The notes under the pieces were generated by a model, which saw only the letters and a list, made by a program, of their open reading frames with translations, did no database searches and was not told where the DNA came from. A stretch of 64,000 nt of DNA from a virus, in IMG/VR virus record IMGVR_UViG_3300027976_000006, positions 62,001-126,000 of that record, one strand, 5' to 3'. This document shows, piece by piece, positions 1 through 8,369 of this stretch (the first letter of the stretch is position 1; the number at the start of each line of letters is the position of its first letter). Both the position numbers and the translations under genes were made by a program.

Positions 1-2
1 TG

Positions 3-83
3 GATGACATAGAAGCTTTTGCTGCCGCACTTCAAGAAGTGTTATCTAGGCGAATTGTGTTGCCACCAGCATCGGTTTCTTAG
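3..83 (+). CDS. C-terminal end of an upstream gene (partial)
   Basis: An open frame enters from the left edge and ends at TAG 81-83. The 26 visible residues (DDIEAFAAALQEVLSRRIVL then PPASVS) look like an amphipathic helix followed by a short tail. The gap to the next gene is 35 nt and holds a copy of the recurrent palindrome and a ribosome site. Too little is visible to name the product. Confidence 0.55.
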   Translation, partial: DDIEAFAAALQEVLSRRIVLPPASVS

Positions 84-89
84 TTTATT

Positions 90-107
90 TTAAATTCCAG
101 ATTTTAG
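90..107. promoter_or_regulatory. Recurrent palindromic motif, copy 1
   Basis: TTAAATTCCAGATTTTAG is a near match to the 18-bp palindrome TTAAAATCCGGATTTTAA that recurs in this window. It lies between two genes and ends 11 nt before the ATG at 119. It could be an operator, a phage promoter element or an mRNA hairpin; the sequence does not decide. Confidence 0.45.
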
Positions 108-118
108 AAAGGATTACA

Positions 119-562
119 ATGTCAGAAGAAAATATCGATCAACCAGTTAAAGAAGTTGATCCTGAGTTCGTCAAAGACATAGAACTAGTAGCAGATGTGG
201 CTAATCACTTAGCCAGAAACAATTCTGATTTTAAGCAGGTGATTGCAAGCATGCTTGCGGCTAGACAGCTGTATGGTATGTGTCTGTTTGAGTTAGAGTG
301 GCTTTGCCACCATACTGACTTTTCTAAAATTGGTGAGACCATCCCGATTACAACTGAGTCTATGACCGAGCAGCAACAGATTATGTTTAAAGAAGTACTA
401 ATTAATGCCGCAGCAATGCAGGCACAGCAACCTTTCGACGAAAAGGTATTGTTTGATGGTATGACCAATACTGTTTTCCCTTGGATGCGGGCTGTAGTCA
501 CCAAGCATAGTGCTTGGCAAAATGCAGAGAAAGAAAAACCGAACGAAAAGGAAAATTTATGA
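119..562 (+). CDS. Hypothetical protein, 147 aa
   Basis: Starts at ATG 119 behind AGAAAGGA and ends in an ATGA overlap with the next gene. The protein has a charged N-terminus, a helical middle with a Cys-His pair (LCHH, about residues 63-66) and a Lys/Glu-rich tail. There is no signal peptide or membrane segment. It is the first of a tight group of four unknown genes before the portal, so a packaging or head-assembly role is possible by position only. I do not recognise the family. Confidence 0.75.
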   Translation: MSEENIDQPVKEVDPEFVKDIELVADVANHLARNNSDFKQVIASMLAARQLYGMCLFELEWLCHHTDFSKIGETIPITTESMTEQQQIMFKEVLINAAAMQAQQPFDEKVLFDGMTNTVFPWMRAVVTKHSAWQNAEKEKPNEKENL

Positions 563-1257
563 ACGTATTTGTTAGTTGGGCGACGGTAACACAAGCTGAA
601 GCTGGCTCTGATAATTTTTTTCAACAAGCATTTCCACCAAGTAAGAAGGGTGCTACTACTGTTGCTGCGGATGCTCCTGTACATATTTTGCATAGATCCA
701 AGGTAAAATTATATCTTCCTGAATATTCTGAATATTTAGAAATTAAACAAAAGACGCTTGATGAATTAGATTTAATTAATGCGGATATACTTGCAATTCA
801 ATTTGTTATCCCAGCTTTAGAAAAAGTAGTAACTTACCAGTTGGCTAAGCGAGTACCGGGCGATAATAGATTATCAGTAAGTTTGGCAGCTAGGTCCTTT
901 TTATTAAACACTTTTTCCGGCGAATGGGATAACGAAAACAATTCCAAACGTGTCGTATTTATAGGTTTAGCCGGTTTAAAGGGTTTTATGCAAAAATTTG
1001 CTTATGCCTGTGCTGTGTTGGGTCAAGCTCTCCCTTTAAGTTTATGGCGCAACAATTCGCAAATAATTGAGCTTATAGACCAATTACCGGCAGCGGGTTT
1101 TATTAACGCTTGTGCTAATAATGCAAAACTGACAGATGCTGGCGTAGAATATTACAAATTAGTCGAAGAGTTTGAAACGGTGGGAATAGGGGCTAGTGCG
1201 GCACGAGACAGCTCAATATTACTGGCTATCGCGTTTAAACTAGGATTTGGCGGTTAA
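559..1257 (+). CDS. Hypothetical protein, 232 aa
   Basis: ATG 559 overlaps the stop of the previous gene (ATGA) and follows an AAAAGGAAAA-type ribosome site. An in-frame upstream start at 514 lies inside the preceding gene and is less likely. The product is soluble looking, with a hydrophobic helical stretch around residues 130-155 (VVFIGLAGLKGF) that is too polar overall for a clear membrane span. Translational coupling suggests it works with its neighbours. No family is recognised. Confidence 0.75.
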   Translation: MNVFVSWATVTQAEAGSDNFFQQAFPPSKKGATTVAADAPVHILHRSKVKLYLPEYSEYLEIKQKTLDELDLINADILAIQFVIPALEKVVTYQLAKRVPGDNRLSVSLAARSFLLNTFSGEWDNENNSKRVVFIGLAGLKGFMQKFAYACAVLGQALPLSLWRNNSQIIELIDQLPAAGFINACANNAKLTDAGVEYYKLVEEFETVGIGASAARDSSILLAIAFKLGFGG

Positions 1258-1259
1258 AT

Positions 1260-1961
1260 ATGGATAAGTTTCCCAGGCCAGAAAATGATAAATTTTATGA
1301 ATTTAAGCCATTTCGTGTACCGAAATACCGAGTAGAATTTCAACGAGCAGTCAAGCTCGAAGATGTTCCAGGTTATGTTTGGTACACTCCTGCTGCTTTA
1401 TACCTGTGGGGAAGATACAGTGAAAACAATTTGGCGGATTTAGTACAGCGCCATAGTTTGCAAATATTCTGGTACAAGTTCGATAAACCAATTTTCAATG
1501 GATTTATTGTTAATGCCGACCCCAGCTGGAATCACACACTGTGGGCAGTGCGGGCGGATCAGTGGGATAAGTTCGTAGATGGAATTCTAGAAACGGTTCA
1601 ATTTGATATTCCAAACGCAAAACTTTATCAATATGCTTTGCAGCAATTAACCATATACGATCCTTTGTCCGTAGATGTACAAAGGATCGTATCTAGTGCT
1701 ACAGCTATTGTGAAAATTAATGCTTTTGCCGTGCTAAGTAACGAGCAACAATATGCGTTTGATACTCGTAAAAAAGATGTGCAATTAATCCCCTATATTT
1801 CTAGTTTCAAACCTAACCCTCTACATGTGTCAGCTGCTCGCCAGTTATTTTCTTCTGCCAATATGACGCAAGATAAAGCATTTAGTCGGTATAAAGAAAT
1901 TTTAACAAGTGAGCAGGATTCAGCTTATCAACAAAAAAACTTAAAAGGAAATAAACGATGA
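1260..1961 (+). CDS. Hypothetical protein, 233 aa
   Basis: Begins at ATG 1260, two bases after the previous stop, and ends in an ATGA overlap. It is rich in aromatic residues (Trp/Tyr in the first 120 residues) and has a basic, Gln-rich C-terminus. No catalytic motif, signal peptide or membrane span is visible. Its place in the tight 119-2560 group ahead of the portal suggests a morphogenesis role, by context only. Confidence 0.75.
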   Translation: MDKFPRPENDKFYEFKPFRVPKYRVEFQRAVKLEDVPGYVWYTPAALYLWGRYSENNLADLVQRHSLQIFWYKFDKPIFNGFIVNADPSWNHTLWAVRADQWDKFVDGILETVQFDIPNAKLYQYALQQLTIYDPLSVDVQRIVSSATAIVKINAFAVLSNEQQYAFDTRKKDVQLIPYISSFKPNPLHVSAARQLFSSANMTQDKAFSRYKEILTSEQDSAYQQKNLKGNKR

Positions 1962-2560
1962 GTAAGGACAAGCCCGCAAATAACGAAAAATGGAAAGCGT
2001 ACAGAGCAGCTATCCCGGGGTTGGAGGCCAGGCTAAAGCCTAAGCTTACTGTGCCTTCTGACGGCGATTTAGAATACAATTTATGCGTGGATAAGGTGCC
2101 TTCTGACATACGGGCACAGATGCGAGATATCAAACAAGAAAGCGGGGAACACAAATGGGGGGAAAGTATTCAACATCATTGGTGTTTATGTGACATGCAA
2201 GAAGGTGATTTTCCTAGGGTGTATATGTATCCAAATTTGCAAGGGTTGACGGAAGCAATTGCGAAGAGGGAGGGGAAGGAGACAGCTGTTTGGGCTATGT
2301 ACGGTGTACCGTTGCAGCTGACCAAGCCGATCATTAAATCCAACGGGAATAAACAGCGTTATTTGTTGTTACCTAACCAGATGGCTGTTACTGTAGGCAG
2401 CGAGGAGGACTGTGTTTTATTGGAACAAGCGGCATTACCGGCTATAACTTTAGAGGAAACTGGTTGGTTGGGTAATCCTTTATATCTAGAATCACAGCAA
2501 TTCTATACCCCTGGGTTTGTGGATGATGATCAGTTTGCGGAAGAACAAGACGAAGAGTAG
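1958..2560 (+). CDS. Hypothetical protein, 200 aa
   Basis: ATG 1958 overlaps the previous stop codon, and AAAAGGA upstream serves as the ribosome site. The N-terminus is basic and the last 20 residues are very acidic (DDDQFAEEQDEE). A central Trp-Cys segment (HHWCLCDMQEG) is notable but matches no motif I can name. Last gene of the coupled group 119-2560. Confidence 0.75.
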   Translation: MSKDKPANNEKWKAYRAAIPGLEARLKPKLTVPSDGDLEYNLCVDKVPSDIRAQMRDIKQESGEHKWGESIQHHWCLCDMQEGDFPRVYMYPNLQGLTEAIAKREGKETAVWAMYGVPLQLTKPIIKSNGNKQRYLLLPNQMAVTVGSEEDCVLLEQAALPAITLEETGWLGNPLYLESQQFYTPGFVDDDQFAEEQDEE

Positions 2561-2603
2561 ACACTTATAAACTAATTCTTTTTTTAGCTATTGGAGGGCA
2601 GTT

Positions 2604-3569
2604 ATGGCAGATAGTTCAGTTAGAGCCGATACACCAGACCCAACGCGTTACCACGTCAACCGCTCTGATATGCCTGGAACTATGATACCTCGGGCGGGAG
2701 CGGACGGGCAATCGTTAGGATTTGACCCGAATCGCCCGCAGGCTGTAATAGTAGACCCTGGGGTGGAAGGTGGTGGTTTTGTTTTAGATTTAAAAGCATT
2801 AATTGAGTTGAATCCTAATTTTAATGCGGAAGCCAAGCGTAGCGGTGTGGTTGACGATGTTCATTCCTTCTACAAAGGGCTAAGCCGGCAGACTGTAGTG
2901 GGAAGAAATATAAATGGCACAGAAAAGGAGCAGTTTATGTCTGAACCGAGCGAACCAACCGAACCAACCGAACCAACCGAACCAACCGAACCAGTAAACT
3001 CTAAAATGGGTAAAATGGAGGAGGCGATTAGAGGTTTACTTGATGAGCAATTTCCCAAGTTAGAAAATACAAAAAAGCAGGTTAAAAAGCATAAGTTGGC
3101 AACCGAGGCTGCAGTTGCAGCCATGTCTGCTGCGGATTCACAAAATCGTGCGCAGCAAGACCAACTTTTAAATGCTTTAGTTAATAGAGTAAATCGGCTT
3201 AGCGGTGGCTCGTCGGAACAAAAAGAAATACCAGATTCAGTTCAAAATGCCTTTTCTAAATTACAAATTCCGTTTCTTTCTGGCATTAAACCAGAACGCC
3301 CGCAATATGAAGTCTATTTTGAAATGGCAAAGTTGGGTACAATGTCTGCACGGTATCACGCAGTAATTGCTAGCGATGCCTGCGTCGCATTGATTTACGA
3401 CACTAGATTTGAAGACGGGTTTCAATATTTACCGCCTAATTTGAGGGAGGAGCAGATCGTGGTTTCTGTGCCTAAAACCAAAGAAACTTATACTTGTTCG
3501 TCACTTGGGTTGCATTGGTCGCTTGGTTGTTTGGATGTTGTTATTCTTATTCGTTACAAAGAGGATTAA
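2604..3569 (+). CDS. Hypothetical protein with Glu-Pro-Thr repeat linker, 321 aa
   Basis: Starts at ATG 2604 behind TTGGAGGGCAGTT. Three parts are visible: an N-terminal region (1-110) with Asp/Pro-rich segments, a linker of repeated Glu-Pro-Thr units (about 113-131), and a C-terminal part with a coiled-coil-like helix (about 135-200) and a beta-rich end (about 225-321). An in-frame ATG at 2937 has its own strong ribosome site, so a shorter product starting at Met112 may also be made. It lies just ahead of the portal and may be a structural or connector protein; the family is not recognised. Confidence 0.7.
   Translation: MADSSVRADTPDPTRYHVNRSDMPGTMIPRAGADGQSLGFDPNRPQAVIVDPGVEGGGFVLDLKALIELNPNFNAEAKRSGVVDDVHSFYKGLSRQTVVGRNINGTEKEQFMSEPSEPTEPTEPTEPTEPVNSKMGKMEEAIRGLLDEQFPKLENTKKQVKKHKLATEAAVAAMSAADSQNRAQQDQLLNALVNRVNRLSGGSSEQKEIPDSVQNAFSKLQIPFLSGIKPERPQYEVYFEMAKLGTMSARYHAVIASDACVALIYDTRFEDGFQYLPPNLREEQIVVSVPKTKETYTCSSLGLHWSLGCLDVVILIRYKED
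2924..2939 (+). promoter_or_regulatory. Internal ribosome binding site and in-frame start (Met112)
   Basis: AAAAGGAG followed by CAGTTT and ATG (2937-2939) is a near-ideal Shine-Dalgarno site inside the 2604-3569 gene and in the same frame. Initiation here would give a 210-residue product beginning just before the EPT repeats. Confidence 0.4.
2951..2993 (+). repeat. 9-bp coding repeat (CGAACCAAC)
   Basis: Four tandem copies of CGAACCAAC plus a partial fifth encode repeated Glu-Pro-Thr, a flexible linker in the 2604-3569 product. Confidence 0.85.
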
Positions 3570-3573
3570 TACG

Positions 3574-3801
3574 ATGGAAAAGAATGGGGCTATCACGGCA
3601 AATACACCTAGTTGCGGTAACGGCTGTAATGGCTGTTGTCGTGGGAATTGCAGCTGCAAAGTTAAAAGGGCAAATGCACAAAGTAGTGCGAAGCAGCCTT
3701 TGCTATTTCCAGAAACAAAGGAAGCTGCCGACACCATGGAACAGGATCTAATTAAACGGGCAGTTGAAGTAGTTCAAGAAAGAAGTAAACCTACCCACTA
3801 G
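3574..3801 (+). CDS. Small cysteine-rich protein, 75 aa
   Basis: ATG 3574 follows AAAGAGGATTAATACG, a good ribosome site. A longer reading from 3505 would put a false hydrophobic leader inside the end of the previous gene and is disfavoured. Residues 12-26 hold six cysteines in a short stretch (CGNGCNGCCRGNCSC), suggesting metal binding or a redox-active or disulfide-rich knot. The rest is polar with an acidic, helical C-terminus. It sits directly ahead of the portal. No family recognised. Confidence 0.6.
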   Translation: MEKNGAITANTPSCGNGCNGCCRGNCSCKVKRANAQSSAKQPLLFPETKEAADTMEQDLIKRAVEVVQERSKPTH

Positions 3802-3833
3802 GTGTAGTAGTTTATACTGAGGGAGAACCAGTA

Positions 3834-5756
3834 ATGTCAATGATGTCTGCGGGTAATACTTACTTTAATCAAGGCACCAGCAATACTGGTTTTTCTGACC
3901 CTTTTAACGATATTGCCACCTCGCATATGCCGACTACGATGAAAACGGCGTTGTGGTGGTCTGAATACATCTGGACGATGCAGGGTACTTACCGCATGGC
4001 GATGGAGCGCATTGTCAGTTATTTTATTACAGAAATTGAAATAGGGGGCGAAGCTAACGACGAAGAAAAAGTTAAGTATTCTGATTTTTTAAAAAACCAA
4101 TTGCATGTTTTAGATTTTCTTAACCAAGTTATGCGAGATCGTCTTTGTTATGGCAATTCTTTTGCAAGCGTGGTCGTCCCGTTTCGCCGATTTTTACGAA
4201 ATCCAAAAACTGGTGATATTTATCCGCTTAAATTTGTGTATGAAAATTTTGATTTTAAATTTACAGAAAAGTTTGAATTTGAAGCAACTTGTCCAAAAAC
4301 AAAATGGCGAGGTCCTTGGGTTGTAGAAGACAAAGCGAGAGAAGAGTCTAAACATTTAATTTTAAAACGCTGGAGCCCTCACGAAATCGAAATTTTGCAT
4401 GATCCATATACCGATGAAGTTTCATACTTATGGCGCATACCTGAGTACTATAAAAAAATGGTTAAAGATGGGAATCTTTTTCATTTAGAACGGGCAAGTA
4501 AGCAAGTTCTTGAAACCATAAGAACGGATAAGTTATTTAGGTTTAATCCTGCTGCTATCTTTCACATGAAAGAACAAACTTTAGCTGGAATACGAAACCT
4601 TGGGTGGGGGTTACCCCGAAGTTTAATAAACTATCGTCAAATATGGTATGTGCAAGTTTTGCGCAGATACAACGAAGCTATCGCGTTGGATTATGTGATC
4701 CCCTTCCGTTTGATTACACCCGCAGCACGCAGTGGTGGGTCTAATGCGGGTAACATCGCAACGCAAGACCCTATGTCTATTTATTCAGCTGGTGATTTTA
4801 GATCACAAGTTAGACAAATGATTAACAGAAGAAGGCGGGATCCAGCTGCGTGGCAGCTTCTGCCTTTCCCTGTTAATTACCAGATTCTTGGCGGAGATGC
4901 CAAACAACTGGCACCTACGGAATTGATTCAGCAGGGCACCGAAGAATTGCTGAACGAATGCGGTACCCCTGTTGAATTTTATCAAGGTTCGTTGTCGTTA
5001 CAAGCCGCGCCTGTTGCTCTTCGTCTTTTTGAAAGCACGCATCGTCAATTAGTAACAGATGCAAACTCTTTCTTGCAGTGGATGTGTAATTCTATTAGCC
5101 AAATTATGTCCTGGGAACTTGTGGATTGTAGTTTACAGCGAGTTACTACTGCCGATGATATGCAGAAACAAATGGCTGCATTACAATTAATGATGGGTCA
5201 GCAGTTATCCGGTACAACTGGGCTTCGTGCGATGGGATACAGCTGGGATACGGAACAAAAATTGCTTGCTGCTGAGGCAAGTAAGCAGCAAAAAATGCAA
5301 GCGAGACAAGCGGAAGAAGCCGAACAGTCTGGATTCGCTGCCCAAATTTCTAAAGGTGTTAATCCAAGTGCGGGTGGTGCCCCTCCTGCAGGTGGGCCTG
5401 CAGGTGGTCCTCCTGCCGGTGGCGGTGCCCCACCTGCAGGTGGCGGTGGTGCTCCTCCGTCTGGCGGGGGTGCTACCGCAGGTGGTATCCCAACTCCTGT
5501 TACTAACTATTTGCAGTCAATGGGGCCAAACTCTGCTATTACTCCAAATGATCTACAAGCGGCTGCGGAGCAGTTATCTCAAGAATTACTCGGTATACCT
5601 GAAGCTATTAAAGATTCTGAACTGCGTAAACTTAAAGCAAATAACCCGACACTGCATTCAGTTGTTCGCACCAAGTTAGACGAAGCACGCAGTAAGCTGC
5701 GGCTGCAAGGTGGTGCGATGTTGCAACAACAGATGCAGCAGGGTGGAGGGGGTTAG
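3834..5756 (+). CDS. Portal protein (putative)
   Basis: 640 aa. Portals form the dodecameric ring at the capsid vertex through which DNA is packaged and ejected. Features consistent with a portal are the long helical stem and clip region, a segment typical of the family (RLCYGNSFASVVVPFRRFL, about 104-122), a Leu-Pro-Arg-Ser helix (about 260-265), and a C-terminal barrel-like helical region with Gln-rich helices (about 440-500). The last 140 residues include an Ala/Gly/Pro-rich linker (about 505-550) and a further helical domain. ATG 3834 follows GAGGGAGAACCAGTA. Length is within the large-phage portal range. The assignment rests on pattern recognition. Confidence 0.65.
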   Translation: MSMMSAGNTYFNQGTSNTGFSDPFNDIATSHMPTTMKTALWWSEYIWTMQGTYRMAMERIVSYFITEIEIGGEANDEEKVKYSDFLKNQLHVLDFLNQVMRDRLCYGNSFASVVVPFRRFLRNPKTGDIYPLKFVYENFDFKFTEKFEFEATCPKTKWRGPWVVEDKAREESKHLILKRWSPHEIEILHDPYTDEVSYLWRIPEYYKKMVKDGNLFHLERASKQVLETIRTDKLFRFNPAAIFHMKEQTLAGIRNLGWGLPRSLINYRQIWYVQVLRRYNEAIALDYVIPFRLITPAARSGGSNAGNIATQDPMSIYSAGDFRSQVRQMINRRRRDPAAWQLLPFPVNYQILGGDAKQLAPTELIQQGTEELLNECGTPVEFYQGSLSLQAAPVALRLFESTHRQLVTDANSFLQWMCNSISQIMSWELVDCSLQRVTTADDMQKQMAALQLMMGQQLSGTTGLRAMGYSWDTEQKLLAAEASKQQKMQARQAEEAEQSGFAAQISKGVNPSAGGAPPAGGPAGGPPAGGGAPPAGGGGAPPSGGGATAGGIPTPVTNYLQSMGPNSAITPNDLQAAAEQLSQELLGIPEAIKDSELRKLKANNPTLHSVVRTKLDEARSKLRLQGGAMLQQQMQQGGGG

Positions 5757-5761
5757 TTACA

Positions 5762-6559
5762 ATGCTTAAAATTGGTTTTATCTGCCCTATCTATACTGCA
5801 GAAGTTTTTGCAAATTATACGCAAAAAGCTTTAGAATCTTTTTTTGCCACTACCCCCGGTGGTACAGCCATCATTGTAAATGACGGGTCGACTGGCTGGA
5901 GTAGCGATTACGAACAATCTTTACTCGGTTTAAAAAACAATTACTCTGATGTTTCATTGCATTTGTTAAACTTTCCCCAACTTGGCGGATTAACACGGAG
6001 TTGGAATGCGGGGCTGGCTAAAGCGGAGGAACTTGGTTTGGACTACGCCATTGCGGGTAACAACGACATAATATTTTCGAATAACTGGTATGAAGGTATG
6101 TTACTGGCGTTAGCTAATGGCTACGAGCTGGTGGGTCCAATCTCTAATGCTCCCGGTATAACTGCCGGAGGTAAACAAAATGTTGAGCTATATTCGCCCG
6201 ACTATACCCTTACCGATAATTTAGATGAGGTGAATAAAGTTGCGGAACACGTACATAAAACTTATTTTGGTAAAACAATAGAAAGCAAAGTTAATGGATT
6301 TTTTTTAATGGCGACTTTAAAGTCGTGGATAAAAGGAAAATTTGACGAACATAATTTTTTCAGACCTAAAAATTCGCATTACTCCACGGGATGGCTTAAC
6401 CCGACACCGTTAATGACAGCAAATGAAGACGAGCTACAAGGGCGATGGGCTGAAAAAGATATGAAATCAGGTATCGTTTTAAGCACATTTATATTTCATT
6501 ATCGATCTGTCTCCCGAGGTAATGGCTATAAGCTAGGAAAATGGTATCGGCAAGCATGA
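5762..6559 (+). CDS. Glycosyltransferase family 2-like protein
   Basis: 265 aa. GT-A fold glycosyltransferases move a sugar from a nucleotide-sugar donor to an acceptor. The N-terminus has the expected beta-alpha pattern (MLKIGFICPIYT), an Asn-Asp-Gly-Ser-Thr motif at 40-44 and an Asn-Asn-Asp metal-binding-type motif at 100-102. A substrate-binding region with Asn-Gly-Phe-Phe follows near 180. It begins 5 nt after the portal stop and overlaps the next gene (ATGA). It heads a run of sugar-modifying genes; donor and acceptor are unknown. Confidence 0.75.
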   Translation: MLKIGFICPIYTAEVFANYTQKALESFFATTPGGTAIIVNDGSTGWSSDYEQSLLGLKNNYSDVSLHLLNFPQLGGLTRSWNAGLAKAEELGLDYAIAGNNDIIFSNNWYEGMLLALANGYELVGPISNAPGITAGGKQNVELYSPDYTLTDNLDEVNKVAEHVHKTYFGKTIESKVNGFFLMATLKSWIKGKFDEHNFFRPKNSHYSTGWLNPTPLMTANEDELQGRWAEKDMKSGIVLSTFIFHYRSVSRGNGYKLGKWYRQA

Positions 6560-7281
6560 GCAAAATATTAGTTTACAGCTGTGTCGCTGGAAATTACGAT
6601 GATGTTACGAAGGGATTGTTATCTTCGCTCGCACCGGCAGAGCACGATGTTTCGTATGTCTTATACACAGACCAGCCAATTAAAGATTCAATAAAAATAA
6701 GTCAAGACTGTTTTCATTACCAAGCACCTGGAGGTAATATTACTTGGCAAATACGCCCTTTGGTGTGGGAACATCCTCTGTGTAAGCGGCGTACAGCTCG
6801 TTTCTGCAAAATTAACCCTCACATTTTTTGCGATAATTCGACAACCCACGACATATGGATAGACGGCAATCAAATCATTAAACAAGATGTTAGGCTGGTT
6901 GAAAGTTTGCTCCCTTACTTAAAAAACAATTTTATTGCCACTTTCAAGCATCCTGACCGTATCTGTATTTATCAGGAGTTGCCGCAATGCATACAATGGG
7001 AAAAAGACAATTCTACATTAATGCGGCGACAAGTCGATAATTACCGCAAAGAGGGTTATCCTGCCTATGTTGGATTGGTAGAGACATCTTGTCTTGTGCG
7101 AAAGCAGGGAAAAGAATCAGCTGATTTTAACAAACAGTGGTGGGATGAGATTAGTCGCAATAGCTATCGAGATCAGTTAAGTTTTAACTACGTGGTATGG
7201 AAACAAAAGCAAAAATATGGTTTACTCGTAGGGCACAGAACAAAATCTTCTTTTTTTCATTACGCTCCGCATTATGCCTAA
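6556..7281 (+). CDS. DUF616 (TOD1/MUCI70-type) glycosyltransferase-like protein
   Basis: 241 aa. ATG 6556 overlaps the preceding stop and is preferred over an in-frame ATG at 6541. The N-terminal pattern (ILVYSCVAGNYDDV) and the central Arg-x-x-x-x-Cys-Lys-x-x-Pro-His with a Trp-Ile-Asp-Gly-Asn motif (about 95-115) are characteristic of DUF616 proteins, a glycosyltransferase-like family. The Asp in WIDGN is the likely metal or donor-binding residue. Placement between two other glycosyltransferases supports a joint role in building a glycan. Confidence 0.65.
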   Translation: MSKILVYSCVAGNYDDVTKGLLSSLAPAEHDVSYVLYTDQPIKDSIKISQDCFHYQAPGGNITWQIRPLVWEHPLCKRRTARFCKINPHIFCDNSTTHDIWIDGNQIIKQDVRLVESLLPYLKNNFIATFKHPDRICIYQELPQCIQWEKDNSTLMRRQVDNYRKEGYPAYVGLVETSCLVRKQGKESADFNKQWWDEISRNSYRDQLSFNYVVWKQKQKYGLLVGHRTKSSFFHYAPHYA

Positions 7282-7304
7282 ACGACACTAGCCCTGGAGT
7301 CTTG

Positions 7305-8369
7305 GTGTTAAAAGTTGGAATTTTTGCTCCGTATGTTCGAAACGAAACTACGCTAGCTGCCGTACAAATAGCAGATTGGCTGGTTCGTTGCGGGATTAAA
7401 GTAGAATTTCTTTCAGATGGTAAGGTTTCAAAAGGCATTCATCCCATTTGGGATCACAAAGTTAAGCGTGCAAACGAAGATTCAATTCATCCTTGGGCGT
7501 TTCAAGCTACGCATTTGTGCTGGTTCAGTGCAAATGATTGGGCGTTAGCCGAAGCTAAATTAGTAAATTCGTTCAGCCCTAAATACCGAACTATGCATTA
7601 TTATTTTCCGCACTGGGGGGAATGGAATTCGACTAATTCAAATTTCTTAAATGCGGCAGATCGTATCATTTGTTTAAGCCACGATTTAGCTACTTGGCTG
7701 GATAAACAACAAAGAAGAGTTTTACCTACCCGCACTTGGGCTAATTTAGTAGTGGCGGACAAGCTGTTAATCCCGAAGATTGGCTGGGTGCGCCCTGGCA
7801 TTAAACAATTTTTAGTCATACTGGCAAAGTCAATTGAATTAGATCTAGGCCCAGAATTGTTTGAAATATTTTATCCACTTTTAAACAATTATGATGTTAT
7901 TCGATTTACTTTTTTGTTAGAACATTCTATGCCCAGAGCGTATCGCGTTGGCCTAAAGAAGCTGCAGCAGTGTTATCCTGATAGAGTTTCGATTGTTACT
8001 AGCCCCGCTTATTGCGATTATGCTAACTTAGCCAGGCAGCACGATTGGGTGTATCTGGCTGGTACTCGTTTTACTTATGGTGCAGTTATGGCATGCATTG
8101 TTAGCAGTTCTTCAATCCTGGTTTGCCACGACATTCCTCCGGTGGGTGCCCATGTGGTAGATGATTTAAATGGTAAATTAATCGTATGCGGACTAAGTGA
8201 TAAACCAGCACCTGCGGCTTTAGTGGGCTTAGCGGACGTAGAAACGGTATTATCTGGATTAGCGGAAGCATCTACGAAAACACTGGAAGCCATGCAACGG
8301 GTCTCGGCTGACTATTTGCGTAAAAAACAGAAAGCTTTTGAATGGTTCATCCACAACGAATTTGCGTAA
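7305..8369 (+). CDS. Glycosyltransferase (GT4/GT-B-like), putative
   Basis: 354 aa from GTG 7305, chosen because GGAG at 7296-7299 lies 5 nt upstream and because the N-terminus (LKVGIFAPYVRNET) is a typical Rossmann start. The C-terminal half has a GT-B-like pattern: a Gly-rich turn, a Tyr-Gly-x-x-x motif (RFTYGAVMACIVSSS, about 268-282) and a conserved-looking VGAHVVDDLNG loop (about 293-304). The family's EX7E motif is not clear, so activity is uncertain. Overlaps the next gene by 28 nt. Confidence 0.55.
   Translation: MLKVGIFAPYVRNETTLAAVQIADWLVRCGIKVEFLSDGKVSKGIHPIWDHKVKRANEDSIHPWAFQATHLCWFSANDWALAEAKLVNSFSPKYRTMHYYFPHWGEWNSTNSNFLNAADRIICLSHDLATWLDKQQRRVLPTRTWANLVVADKLLIPKIGWVRPGIKQFLVILAKSIELDLGPELFEIFYPLLNNYDVIRFTFLLEHSMPRAYRVGLKKLQQCYPDRVSIVTSPAYCDYANLARQHDWVYLAGTRFTYGAVMACIVSSSSILVCHDIPPVGAHVVDDLNGKLIVCGLSDKPAPAALVGLADVETVLSGLAEASTKTLEAMQRVSADYLRKKQKAFEWFIHNEFA

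Noticed and set aside
3505-3573. Upstream extension of the Cys-rich gene giving a hydrophobic leader or lipoprotein-like start
   Set aside because: The hydrophobic residues come from reading the end of the previous gene in another frame. ATG 3574 has the good ribosome site.
1-5756. Terminase among the genes before the portal
   Set aside because: No Walker A/B or nuclease motifs are visible in the products of 119-3801; the large terminase probably lies upstream of the window.
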